A DNA stretch of 11,973 nt from JBFHES01 sp041584015 (GCA_041584015.1 JBFHES010000144.1:1-11973); one strand, 5' to 3'. Positions 1 to 8,400 are shown, counted from the first letter of the stretch. The notes: a model not told the origin generated them from the letters alone. Numbers and translations: made by a program.

Positions 1-111
1 ATGCCGAATACTGTTATCACATCGGTGCAACTTGCCAAGGCCATTTTTAAAGTGGGTATAGAAGGAGGGAACCAATTCATTTATGAGAATACAGAGATTA
101 AGAAACTTTAA
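1..111 (+). CDS. C-terminal fragment of NAD(P)-binding epimerase/dehydratase-like protein (5' end outside window)
   Basis: Frame 1 is open from the first base to a TAA at 109-111 and gives 36 residues ending in the motif YENTEIKKL. The pattern of a short T/S-x2-LAKAIFKVGIEGG helix followed by a strand and a closing ENTEI-x-KL tail resembles the C-termini of small Rossmann-fold NAD(P)H-binding/epimerase family proteins, which often end in a LENKDI-like motif. The Met at base 1 is probably internal, because 36 residues cannot hold the Rossmann fold and the window edge coincides with it. The gene converges on the minus-strand FG-GAP gene, with a hairpin between them. The family assignment rests on remembered family patterns for a short tail, so it is tentative. 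Confidence 0.55.
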   Translation: MPNTVITSVQLAKAIFKVGIEGGNQFIYENTEIKKL

Positions 112-142
112 AAAGCTGAGCCCATAACTTTATGTTATGGGC
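110..142 (-). terminator. Intrinsic terminator between convergent genes
   Basis: A perfect 9-bp stem, GCCCATAAC (120-128) and GTTATGGGC (134-142), encloses a 5-nt loop. Read on the minus strand, the stem is followed after a few bases by a five-T run (complement of A110-A114), so it best serves the minus-strand FG-GAP gene ending at 172. It starts 9 nt after the stop of the plus-strand fragment. It may also act on that gene, although no T-run follows the stem on the plus strand. Confidence 0.6.
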
Positions 143-171
143 CCGGTAAAAGAACTGCTATCAATCAATAG

Positions 172-1509
172 CTATTTTATTATCATTAATACCTCACTGT
201 TTAAGGTTGCACCATCAAACCATTTAAGAATGTAGGAACCTGTATTTAGATTCAAACGAACTTCATTCTCCCCACTCACTAATTTTTGTTGATGAACAAT
301 TGTCTTTCCCATCATATCAATGATAGAATAACTACCATCTTTCTCTAAAGTTAGTTTCACACTGTTCCTGGCGGGATTTGGATAAAAAGCTCCTGAATAT
401 GCAGCCTCATTAGTAATAGAGTTAAAGCTTGTATTTTCAAAGTAAAACAAACCTTTATTAATATGGCTGCAAAAAACGTCTATGTCTCCGTCGTTATCAA
501 CATCTGAAACTGCAACTTCTCGTGGTAATATGGTGAAGGATTTAATTACTTGCTCAGTTGCAAAAAGGCCATTCCCTAAATTTTCAATCCATACCAACTC
601 ACCAGTCTGGCCATAGGCTGTTACCAAATCCGACATGCCATTATTGTTGATATCGGCAAAGCGCATGCTTTTTATATCATCAGCAGAGCTCGTAATATGA
701 CCTCCAAATGAAAACAATCCGCTACTATCATTTTCGAACCAATCAATATTCGGATTAGTATTGGAATAGTAAATGCCAAGATCATTATATCCATCATTAT
801 TAATGTCGGTGATTTCAATCTCAAAAACAAAATCATTTATTAAGGCATCATTTCTAGTATCCTTTGTAAATGTTCCATCGCCATTATTCAGAAAAGTAAA
901 AATCTGCACACTACCTAAAATCACATCAGGAAAGCCGTCATCATTAATATCTCCAATATTGCCTGAATAATACTCCGACTCGCTAATTAAAACTTCCTGA
1001 CTAAAATTGGCCATTCCATCGTTAAAATATATGTAAACAACCGTATCGTCAATGGCTAATAAATCTAAGTGTCCGTCCATATTTAAATCGCTGGCATGCA
1101 ATTGAATTGGAAAGAAAGTAGCCGCAGCAATTGCCCGTTTCATACCAAAGGTGCCGTTGTAACTAAGATGAATATAAATAGAATCATCGAAGAGTGAAAA
1201 GCTTGCGAGATCAGGAAAACCATTTTCATCAAAGTCTCCACTACAAATATCCACCGCAAAGTTTATAGAATCATCAATCATGTTACCCGATGAGAAATTA
1301 TTAGATCCCATATTCTCATAATACAACATGTTATTGTTTCCAATCTTAGAAACTGCCACTTCCTGCAGGCCGTCCAGATTAAAATCCACCGGCACAATTT
1401 TATTAATGCCAATTGCAGCAGCAGAGCTATCTACCACATGTTCTACAAATGTTACCTGTGCATTGACCATAAACGGACAAAGCATTAGGGCTAACCAAAG
1501 TTTTTTCAT
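172..1509 (-). CDS. Secreted FG-GAP/VCBS beta-propeller protein with T9SS type A sorting domain
   Basis: This 445-aa protein begins with a signal peptide (KK, a hydrophobic stretch, then VNAQ; cleavage near residue 17). Seven FG-GAP/VCBS calcium-loop repeats of the form D-x-[ND]-x-[DN]-G-x2-D start at about residues 42, 92, 141, 187, 235, 286 and 336. Their spacing of 46-51 residues fits a single seven-bladed propeller. Residues about 374-445 form a T9SS type A C-terminal domain, with YPNPARNSV at 376-384 and a final LMIIK strand. The protein is therefore expected to cross the outer membrane through the Por machinery and be released or attached to the surface. Its ligand cannot be read from the sequence. 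It starts 5 nt after the stop of the esterase gene, so the two are probably cotranscribed. It looks like a compact relative of the 1480-aa protein in the same window, without its Cys-rich repeats. Confidence 0.88.
   Translation of the reverse strand: MKKLWLALMLCPFMVNAQVTFVEHVVDSSAAAIGINKIVPVDFNLDGLQEVAVSKIGNNNMLYYENMGSNNFSSGNMIDDSINFAVDICSGDFDENGFPDLASFSLFDDSIYIHLSYNGTFGMKRAIAAATFFPIQLHASDLNMDGHLDLLAIDDTVVYIYFNDGMANFSQEVLISESEYYSGNIGDINDDGFPDVILGSVQIFTFLNNGDGTFTKDTRNDALINDFVFEIEITDINNDGYNDLGIYYSNTNPNIDWFENDSSGLFSFGGHITSSADDIKSMRFADINNNGMSDLVTAYGQTGELVWIENLGNGLFATEQVIKSFTILPREVAVSDVDNDGDIDVFCSHINKGLFYFENTSFNSITNEAAYSGAFYPNPARNSVKLTLEKDGSYSIIDMMGKTIVHQQKLVSGENEVRLNLNTGSYILKWFDGATLNSEVLMIIK
466..1386 (-). 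repeat. Seven FG-GAP/VCBS protein repeats (about 50 aa period)
   Basis: Seven acidic loops such as DINDDGFPD, DINNDGYND and DVDNDGDID recur every 46-51 codons across residues 42-348 of the 445-aa protein. Loops of this kind bind calcium in integrin-type propellers. The fifth position is Asn in the second and sixth loops (DFDENGFPD and DINNNGMSD), and the first ends in Glu (DFNLDGLQE), so the first loop is the most degenerate. Confidence 0.85.
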
Positions 1510-1514
1510 TGCTA

Positions 1515-2636
1515 CTAATTATTTGCTTTTTTATTATTCGATTTTACTTTTTCAAGTAAAGGTTTCCAACGTGCATCTTTATGTATATTTTTAAAGTCCT
1601 TATCTTTATTTATGTGTTGAATATCACTGTAACCTTCATCCACAGCTAATTCCAGGAGCTCGAATGCCTTGTCTGCTTTTCCATTTAACGAATATAAACA
1701 AGCAAAATTATATTGGTCGCCTTCATCCATCTCGCGAGGATACTTTGAAAAAGCTTCTTCATATTTTTGTAAACATAATGGATAGTCTTTTTTAGCATAG
1801 GCGAGCTCTGCAGCCTTCATTATTCTTCTGAGTTCATGTTCATACAGGAAATTAATTCCACGAGATTGAGCCGCAGAACCAACAGTACCATGTGTTTCTC
1901 CATCAAAAACTACAAATGTAGATTCAATTGAAGGATTGGCTTTCATTAGCTCGTAAAGCTTTTTAGAATCCTTTACACCACCTTCAAGAGAGCCAATCGA
2001 CAGGAAGACTCTTAAATCCATGGCGGAGGAGATGTTACTTAAAAATTGTTCATCATTAAACAAGTAATAGTCTTCGTACCATAACGAAGGACTAGTCAGT
2101 GCTAATTTTTGAAACAGTTCTGGCTCTTGTCGTAATGCCCAAGCTGCAAACAATCCTCCATATGAATAGCCCATTAAACCTCTGTTATCTACTGCTGCAG
2201 AATAATTTTCTTCCATAAACGGAATCAATTCAGTTTTTATAAATTGTAAAAAGTCATCAGCTTTCCCTTCCTTGGTTGCCTTGTTCACCATAGGCGCATA
2301 ATCACGTTTTCGTAAACTACCATAGCTAAATGGGTCCGTGTTATACGAAATACCGACTAAGATTACCGGGTCAATGCTCTTATTCCACATTCTTGAAAGC
2401 GCCAACTCATTCATAGCACCACTGGTTCCCCAAGCATCTAAATAATAAAATACAGGATATTTTTTTTCAGGATTAAATTGGAGCGGAAAGGTGAGCAGAA
2501 GCTGATACTCTTCTCCAACTATTTCAGAATATAAACTAACCAGCTTAGGGCCTGGAATACTTGACATACTTGGCATTTTCTGTGCTTCCAGATTTGAAAA
2601 GCTCAGCAACAGTACAATGGCTAAAATTAATCGCAT
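1515..2636 (-). CDS. Secreted alpha/beta-hydrolase esterase (esterase D / IroE-BesA-like) with C-terminal TPR-like region
   Basis: This 373-aa protein has a clear signal peptide (about residues 1-18, ending in LEAQ). The putative-esterase fold (PF00756 type) covers roughly residues 30-270. The nucleophile elbow is GYSYGG with Ser158, the catalytic His is probably His249 in GETHG, and the acid may be Glu218 in IGSLEG. The core matches the family that includes enterobactin/bacillibactin esterases and many generic carboxylesterases, so the substrate cannot be assigned. Residues about 272-365 are helical and TPR-like: a YAKKDYPLCLQKYEEAF helix pair, then FACLYSLNGKADKAFELL. There is no T9SS tail (it ends KKANN), so a periplasmic location is likely. 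It is the promoter-proximal gene of the minus-strand pair and lies 5 nt ahead of the FG-GAP gene. It is transcribed away from the carbonic anhydrase gene. Confidence 0.82.
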   Translation of the reverse strand: MRLILAIVLLLSFSNLEAQKMPSMSSIPGPKLVSLYSEIVGEEYQLLLTFPLQFNPEKKYPVFYYLDAWGTSGAMNELALSRMWNKSIDPVILVGISYNTDPFSYGSLRKRDYAPMVNKATKEGKADDFLQFIKTELIPFMEENYSAAVDNRGLMGYSYGGLFAAWALRQEPELFQKLALTSPSLWYEDYYLFNDEQFLSNISSAMDLRVFLSIGSLEGGVKDSKKLYELMKANPSIESTFVVFDGETHGTVGSAAQSRGINFLYEHELRRIMKAAELAYAKKDYPLCLQKYEEAFSKYPREMDEGDQYNFACLYSLNGKADKAFELLELAVDEGYSDIQHINKDKDFKNIHKDARWKPLLEKVKSNNKKANN

Positions 2637-2753
2637 AAGGTTTAGTTTTTAGGATGAACACATGTAACAATGAACCTATGATAATTGTTGTCTACCAAAT
2701 AATTTCCTAAAAGGAATATTATAAACATATGCTGGTACGGTTCGATCTAAACA

Positions 2754-2780
2754 AATGCGAAGAATTATTATCTTCGCATT
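2754..2780. promoter_or_regulatory. Perfect 10-bp inverted repeat upstream of carbonic anhydrase
   Basis: AATGCGAAGA (2754-2763) and its exact reverse complement TCTTCGCATT (2771-2780) are separated by the 7-nt spacer ATTATTA. The right arm ends 21 nt before the carbonic anhydrase ATG and lies in the 165-nt divergent gap between that gene and the esterase. The element could be an operator for a dimeric regulator or a 5' leader hairpin. TATCTTCG (2769-2776) inside the right half resembles the Bacteroidota -7 box TAnnTTTG with one mismatch, so the repeat may overlap the promoter. It lacks a T-tract, so it is unlikely to be a terminator. Confidence 0.45.
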
Positions 2781-2801
2781 GCGATAGTTAAATATATAGA
2801 T

Positions 2802-3470
2802 ATGCCAACTTACGACGATATTTTTGCCAATAATAAAAAGTGGATTGCTGAAAAAAAGGCAACCGATGCAGATTTTTTCAAGAAATTAGCTCAAGGTCAA
2901 AATCCCGAATATGTTTATATAGGGTGCAGCGATAGCAGAGTTTCTACAGAAGAGCTGATGGGTTTAAAACCAGGTGAGGTGTTCGTGCATCGTAATATCG
3001 GTAATGTAATTAGCAATACTGATTTTAGCTCCATGAGCGTGATTGAATACGCCGTTGGTCAGTTGGGCGTTAAGCATATTATTGTATGTGGACACTACGA
3101 TTGTGGCGGTGTTAAAGCCGCAATGCAGTGCAAGGATTATGGTATTTTAAATCCGTGGCTTAGAAATATCCGCGACGTGTATCGCCTGCATAAAGACGAA
3201 TTAAACGCTTATGAAGATCAACAGGAAAAGTTCAACCGCCTTGTTGAGTTGAATGTTGAAGAGCAATGTCTGAATGTAATTAAAACAGCTGTGGTTCAAA
3301 AAACATATCTTGATCATGGCTTCCCGATTGTGCATGGTTGGGTATTTGATTTATCGACCGGCAGATTGATTGATTTAAACATTGACTTTGCAGCAAAATT
3401 GAGGGGCATTCAGGAAATCTATAACCTTGGAGGTGCGGATCAAAACTGTCACGAAAAAAATGGTGAATAG
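2802..3470 (+). CDS. can: Beta-class carbonic anhydrase
   Basis: This 222-aa protein catalyses reversible hydration of CO2 to bicarbonate, supplying bicarbonate to carboxylases and buffering internal pH. All zinc-site residues are visible: Cys42, Asp44 and Arg46 in CSDSRVS, then His98 and Cys101 in CGHYDCGGV. The family motif HRNIGNV lies at 63-69 and the closing GWVFDLSTGRL motif is near the C-terminus. There is no signal peptide, so it is cytosolic. The length matches the E. coli Can/plant-type subfamily. The start ATG is supported by the usual short lead into the first helix (YDDIFANNKKW). Its stop is 6 nt from the ATG of the acyltransferase, so the two are probably cotranscribed. A perfect inverted repeat lies just upstream. 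Confidence 0.95.
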   Translation: MPTYDDIFANNKKWIAEKKATDADFFKKLAQGQNPEYVYIGCSDSRVSTEELMGLKPGEVFVHRNIGNVISNTDFSSMSVIEYAVGQLGVKHIIVCGHYDCGGVKAAMQCKDYGILNPWLRNIRDVYRLHKDELNAYEDQQEKFNRLVELNVEEQCLNVIKTAVVQKTYLDHGFPIVHGWVFDLSTGRLIDLNIDFAAKLRGIQEIYNLGGADQNCHEKNGE

Positions 3471-3476
3471 CACACT

Positions 3477-4730
3477 ATGAGTCTTCGTAAACCTAAAGCG
3501 TTTCCAACAAAGCTGTACATTCGCTTCATTACCTATGTTGTTTTTTCATTATTCTCTTTCATTTTTCGCATAAAGAAAAAACTCCCTAAAAACGTAAAGG
3601 AATTAAAATCGCCCTACTTGCTCATCAGCAATCATGTGGGCTTTTTCGATCCATTTGTTATCGGAAACATGTTGCCTCGCTTCACCCACTTTGTATCATC
3701 CGATGCTGCTTTCCGCAATCCGGTGCAACGCTTCTTTCTTACCAGATTAGGCACTATTCCTAAAAAGAAAAACATGCGCGATACGAAGGTAATCCGCGAC
3801 ATAGCTGCTGTTATTAATCAGGGCGAAAGCGTAGGTATATTTCCTGAAGCTGTTAGGAACTGGGCAGGTTCAAGCTTTTATATTGATGCGTCGATTGTAA
3901 AACTAATGAAACTATTGAAAGTACCGGTGGTGCTTTCAATCATGAAAGGCATGAACCTGATGAATCCGCGCTGGTCGACAAAAATTAGATACACCAGACT
4001 GGAAGTAGAGTACCATTTACTGTTTACCAGGGAACAGCTTGAACAGCTTTCAACCGGAGCCTTAATTACAGAACTTAGAGCCAAACTTGTGCATGATGAG
4101 GTTGAACATCAGCGCAAGAGGATGAATAAAGTCTATTCGCGACACAAGGCCGAGCACATTAGCCATGCTTTGTATGTATGCCCAGCTTGCAATGCAATTG
4201 ATAGCTTTCGCGCCCGCAAGAATGATTTCACCTGTAAGAAATGCGACTACGATATCCACATTAACACTTATGGCTTTTTTGAACGTAGCGGTAAGTTGTA
4301 TTTCGATAATATACGTGACTGGTACAATTGGCAAGAAAAGTACCTGATGTCCTACACAAAAAAGCAGATTGCCAATGCATCTAAGCAGCCAATACTTGTT
4401 GATGAAAACTCAATCGTTTATCATAGTGCTTCAGGTTATCAGCTTGAAGAGCTTGGCAGAGCTGATGTTAAACTGTTCTATAATGAAATAGTAATTGAGT
4501 TTAAAAACAGAGCAACCATTCGTATGAACTTTGATGACCTGCAAACCATTAATCCGCAGGTCGGCGAAAAGCTGGAAATATATTATCAGCACGAAGCTTA
4601 TAGAATTATTGGTGATCGAAATGGTGTTTCCACATTAAAATGGGAAGTTGCTGCAAATGCCATATGGATGGAGCTAGGAATGCTGCATAAATTATCGCCT
4701 TACATTTCTCAAGTAGACCCAAAAGCTTAA
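3477..4730 (+). CDS. PlsC-type lysophospholipid acyltransferase with zinc ribbon and C-terminal extension
   Basis: This 417-aa protein has an N-terminal 1-acylglycerol-3-phosphate acyltransferase (LPLAT) domain. A hydrophobic segment (about residues 14-30) probably seats it on the inner membrane. The catalytic HX4D motif is NHVGFFD, with His53 and Asp58. The acceptor-binding motif is FPEAVR at 122-127, where Ala replaces the usual Gly of FPEGxR. A four-Cys zinc ribbon follows (Cys235, Cys238, Cys253 and Cys256, in CPAC and CKKC), then about 160 residues of uncharacterised C-terminal domain with Trp/Tyr-rich segments. Acyltransferase, zinc ribbon and tail in this order recur in other bacterial LPLAT-family proteins as far as I recall. 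The expected reaction is acyl transfer to a lysophospholipid or lysophosphatidate; the exact acceptor is unknown. At 417 aa it is much longer than the roughly 240 aa of a canonical PlsC. Confidence 0.87.
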   Translation: MSLRKPKAFPTKLYIRFITYVVFSLFSFIFRIKKKLPKNVKELKSPYLLISNHVGFFDPFVIGNMLPRFTHFVSSDAAFRNPVQRFFLTRLGTIPKKKNMRDTKVIRDIAAVINQGESVGIFPEAVRNWAGSSFYIDASIVKLMKLLKVPVVLSIMKGMNLMNPRWSTKIRYTRLEVEYHLLFTREQLEQLSTGALITELRAKLVHDEVEHQRKRMNKVYSRHKAEHISHALYVCPACNAIDSFRARKNDFTCKKCDYDIHINTYGFFERSGKLYFDNIRDWYNWQEKYLMSYTKKQIANASKQPILVDENSIVYHSASGYQLEELGRADVKLFYNEIVIEFKNRATIRMNFDDLQTINPQVGEKLEIYYQHEAYRIIGDRNGVSTLKWEVAANAIWMELGMLHKLSPYISQVDPKA

Positions 4731-4759
4731 CACATTTTAACAGTTGTATGCGTCAGGTT

Positions 4760-4785
4760 GTTAATAGTAGCCCGACTATTGTAAC
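4760..4785. other. Weak hairpin in acyltransferase-thioredoxin gap
   Basis: AATAGT (4763-4768) pairs with ACTATT (4775-4780) around a 6-nt loop. The outer bases GTT (4760-4762) and AAC (4783-4785) can pair across a 2-nt bulge. No T-run follows on either strand, so it is not a convincing intrinsic terminator. The 83-nt gap otherwise shows nothing clear. Confidence 0.25.
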
Positions 4786-4840
4786 AAACAGGTTTCAGAA
4801 AAAGGAAACATGAATGAGTAATTACATAAATACATACACT

Positions 4841-5308
4841 ATGAGAATCAGATTAATTTTTGTTACAGCGCTAATCTCCATTTGGAGCATACAAAGCACC
4901 TTTGCACAGAGTAATAAACCGATTGCAAATGCCAGTGGTATTCAATTTTTTGAAGGTACCTGGGACGAAGCGCTGGCCTTATCGAAAAAAGAAGGCAAGC
5001 CAATATTCCTCGACGTATACGCAACCTGGTGTGGCCCATGTAAAATGCTAAAGCGCAATACCTTTTCAAATGCCGAAGCTGGAAAATATTTTAACAAGCA
5101 TTTTATTAATGTGGCTCTTGATGGTGAAAAGGGTGACGGTATAAAAATGGCACGTAAACTCAATGTTCAGGCTTATCCGTCGCTATTCATACTAGATAGT
5201 AATGGGAATAAGCTAATGACAAAAACGGGATACATTCAAGCAAAAGAGCTAATAAAGTTTGGCAAACAGGCAATGGCAAGAGGTACCAAGCTTGCGGTGC
5301 TCAATTAA
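4841..5308 (+). CDS. Exported thioredoxin-fold protein (CGPC active site)
   Basis: From the ATG at 4841 this is a 155-aa protein. The signal peptide starts MRIRLIF, has a hydrophobic core and ends at FAQ, so it is periplasmic or possibly outer-membrane associated. The thioredoxin domain follows: DVYATWCGPCK carries the redox pair, and a cis-Pro lies in AYPSLFIL. The protein resembles single-domain thioredoxin-like proteins of Bacteroidota that reduce or shuffle disulfides of exported proteins; its partner is not known. An in-frame ATG at 4814 would add nine residues ahead of the signal peptide and has an AAAGGA stretch about 8 nt upstream. I prefer 4841 because the signal peptide is then canonical, but 4814 is possible. 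A strong terminator follows the stop. The disulfide-rich 1480-aa protein encoded just downstream is a possible client by context only. Confidence 0.87.
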   Translation: MRIRLIFVTALISIWSIQSTFAQSNKPIANASGIQFFEGTWDEALALSKKEGKPIFLDVYATWCGPCKMLKRNTFSNAEAGKYFNKHFINVALDGEKGDGIKMARKLNVQAYPSLFILDSNGNKLMTKTGYIQAKELIKFGKQAMARGTKLAVLN

Positions 5309-5327
5309 TACAATATCTGTTTATATT

Positions 5328-5358
5328 AAGGCTTCTAAATAATTAGAGGCTTTTTTTT
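5328..5358 (+). terminator. Rho-independent terminator after thioredoxin-fold gene
   Basis: AAGGCTTCTAA (5328-5338) pairs with TTAGAGGCTTT (5343-5353) across a 4-nt loop, with two G-U wobbles. The stem runs directly into eight consecutive T residues (5351-5358). It begins about 20 nt past the thioredoxin stop and separates that gene from the 1480-aa gene. Confidence 0.88.
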
Positions 5359-5425
5359 GATTCATAGAATAAACGGAGTTTGTTCATAAATGTTAGTTTC
5401 TTTTGATAACAAGTATTATTAACTG

Positions 5426-5457
5426 TTATAGCTAATAGCTTCATTATTTTAAATTTG
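5426..5457 (+). promoter_or_regulatory. Bacteroidota-type promoter for the 1480-aa gene
   Basis: TAAATTTG at 5450-5457 is an exact match to the -7 consensus TAnnTTTG of Bacteroidota sigma-A promoters. A weak -33 candidate, TTA at 5426-5428, sits 21 nt upstream (the consensus is TTG). The box ends 16 nt before the ATG at 5474, so the leader would be very short. It follows a strong terminator, so this gene is expected to be transcribed independently. Confidence 0.6.
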
Positions 5458-5473
5458 CAGAAAAAAACACACC

Positions 5474-8400
5474 ATGAGAAAACTTTTCTTGTTTTTATGC
5501 TTAAGCCTGTCTGCATTAATTGCTGTTTCACAGAACTACCAGAAAGTTAACATCACCCAAAACTTTGATAGCCCGCAGCAAATTGAGTCCATTGATTTTG
5601 ATAACGATGGTTATGAAGATTTGATTACCTGTGGCATCAGCGATTTATTCTGGTTTAAGAATGATGGAAATGGTGCATTCACGCGTATTTCTTTGGTCGA
5701 CTCAATCGATTTTTTCAGAAGCTTCTCTGTTTTTGATTGGGAAGGTGATGGAGACAATGATATTGCATTTACCAGTTATAACTACTATGGAGCTTCTCAG
5801 GTATCGTGGCTCGAAAACGATGGAGCCTCAAACTTTACGCTACATGTTGTAACCACGGCAGTAGGCAAGCCATTCCATGTGAAAGTTTTCGATATTGACA
5901 ATGACAATGACCAGGATTTTTTAGTAAGCGAGTCAGACAACGATCAGCTTTTTTGGTTTGAGAACGATGGGCTTGGCAACTTTACAAATATTGATACAAT
6001 CGGCAGTAATGTTAATCAATTTGAAATTGCTGATTTAGATGGTGACAACGATTGGGACATTATTTACGGTAAGGCCTACAACGGAATTAGTATTTCATCA
6101 GTGCGCTGCTTGCAAAATGATGGATTGAATAATTTTAGCATGATTACCCTGAAAAGTGGTTTCAATATAATTGCTCAGATTAAGGTTGAAGACGTAAACA
6201 ACGATGGCTATTTCGATATTGTGGTGGCCGACTCAAATGCTGATAAACTAGTTTGGTTACGAAACAGTTGGACCTATACTTTCCCTACTAGCTTAAATAT
6301 TAAAACCAGCTGGGATGGTGCTTATAGGTTTGATATTAAAGATATAAATGGTGATAATAAAATGGATATTATTGCTGGATCAAACGCATCTGACGAACTG
6401 TATCTGTTCAGAGGAATAGGCTCCGGCTCATCATTCTATTTTCACTCTGGAGTAGAAATTTACGATGAGTTAAACTATGTGAGTGGCATTGCCATTGGCG
6501 ATTTCGACGGTCAAACAGATTTAGATTTTGCGCATATTGATTATTACAACAGCCAGCTTTCAACATGGGTGAATGATGGTTCACAAAACTTTGCTCAGCA
6601 AAACCTCGCATTTAAATTTGATTCACCGCGTGGTTTCGACATGAAAGATATCGATGGTGATGGCGATAAGGATGTTGCTGCTGCCTCCAATGACGGAGAT
6701 TTTATTGCATGGTTCGAAAATAAAGGTGGCGATATATTTCAGGAACATGAGCTAATCACCAATTACGAAGAGCCCTATGCTGTCAAAATTGTGGATCTGG
6801 ATGAAGATGGCGATAATGATATAATTGCTGCATCTAATGACGATGATAGAATCACCTGGTTTAAAAACGACGGATCCAACAACTTTACAACCATTCACAT
6901 ATCCACTGCTATCAATGGTCCCCGTGATTTTTGGGTTGAAGACTTTGACACGGATGGTGATTTAGATATTGCAGTTATTGGTTACGCAACGCCATTTAGT
7001 TCTGGTAATACTGGAGCATGGTGGTACAAAAACGATGGGTCGGAAAACTTCACCATGTTGGAAATTAGCGATAATATTGAAGGTGGTCGTAGCATGCGAG
7101 CAGGTGATATAAATGGCGATACGCTAATTGATTTGGTAATCTCGAGCTACTACTACGGCGACGAAATGTTTATTGCTGTGAATAATGGTAATGGCTTTAA
7201 TACCATTAGCGTTGCAACAATTAAGTGCGAAGACTTTGAATTGGTTGATTTTGACAATGATAATGACCTTGATATTTTGGCGGTTGATTTTGATGAAGAT
7301 AGTTTGTACTTCTACGAGAATGAAGGAGCCTACCAATTTGAAAGACATACATTGGGCTATAAATACCGCTTATATTCTATTGACCCGGTAGATTATGATC
7401 ACGATGGAGATATTGATATTGTTTATGGGACAGGTTATAGTGGATCTACTAATGGGAGTATTTATGAAGTTGGCTTGTACCGAAACAACGGTAGCGGAAT
7501 ACTTACAGCTGAATTATGGGAGGATAATCTGGGAACGATTAAACCTATAAATGTTTACGATTACGAAGATGATGGCGATTACGATGTGGTTGTTGGTTTC
7601 GATTATGGCGACAGAATAACCATGTATAAAAGTCTGGAACTCGATTGCCATTTAAATGTTGACATCACAGCATTGGGAAATACTAGCTTTTGTCCTGGAG
7701 GAATGGTACAATTAAATGCAAACAGTCTCGATACAGGAATAAGCTACCAGTGGTTTAATGACGGTGATTCAATTATCTCAGCAGTTTCTGATAGCCTGAT
7801 TGTAAGTAGCTCTGGCATTTTCAGAGTAAGTGTTAACGATGGCACTTGTTCATCATACAGCAATGTAATTAACGCTACTGAAGTTGTTAATGATACAACT
7901 ATAAATCAATACGCTATTTGCGATGGAGATAGCATTGAAATAGGAGGTAGCTATTACAGCACAGCTGGCACCTATCATGTTAACCTCATCGATCAATACA
8001 CGTGCGACAGTGTCGTCTCAAATATTATTACACTCAATCCAACCTTTCTAATAGAATTAAGCGAATCGCTTTGTTGGGGGACAAGCTACAATTTTAACGG
8101 CAATCTATTAAGCGAACCTGGAGTATATACAAACCAGTTTGTAAATACCCAAGGTTGCGATAGCACGGAGCGTTTAACGCTTACTTTCTTAAACAATGAC
8201 ACCACCTTTTTAGCTGATGCCATTTGTGAAGGCGATTCATATCTATTCGATGGCGCCAACTTGACTCAAGCAGGTACCTATTCTCAGTTATTAAGCAATC
8301 AAGATGGATGTGACAGCTTGCTAATCCTTGATCTGACAGTAAATACAATAGATACAAGTGTTGTGCTGGAAAGTATTTGCGAAGGAGATGCATTCAATTT

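Noticed and set aside
1..111. Complete 36-aa small protein starting at base 1
   Set aside because: The residues match the tail of a larger NAD(P)-binding family, and the ATG coincides with the window edge, so an internal Met is more likely.
1515..2636. Assignment of the esterase as a siderophore esterase
   Set aside because: The fold and catalytic motif fit, but there are no siderophore synthesis or uptake genes nearby, so only a generic esterase call is supported.
2704..2716. Short TTCCT/AGGAA hairpin in the esterase-carbonic anhydrase gap
   Set aside because: A 5-bp stem with a 3-nt loop is expected by chance in AT-rich sequence.
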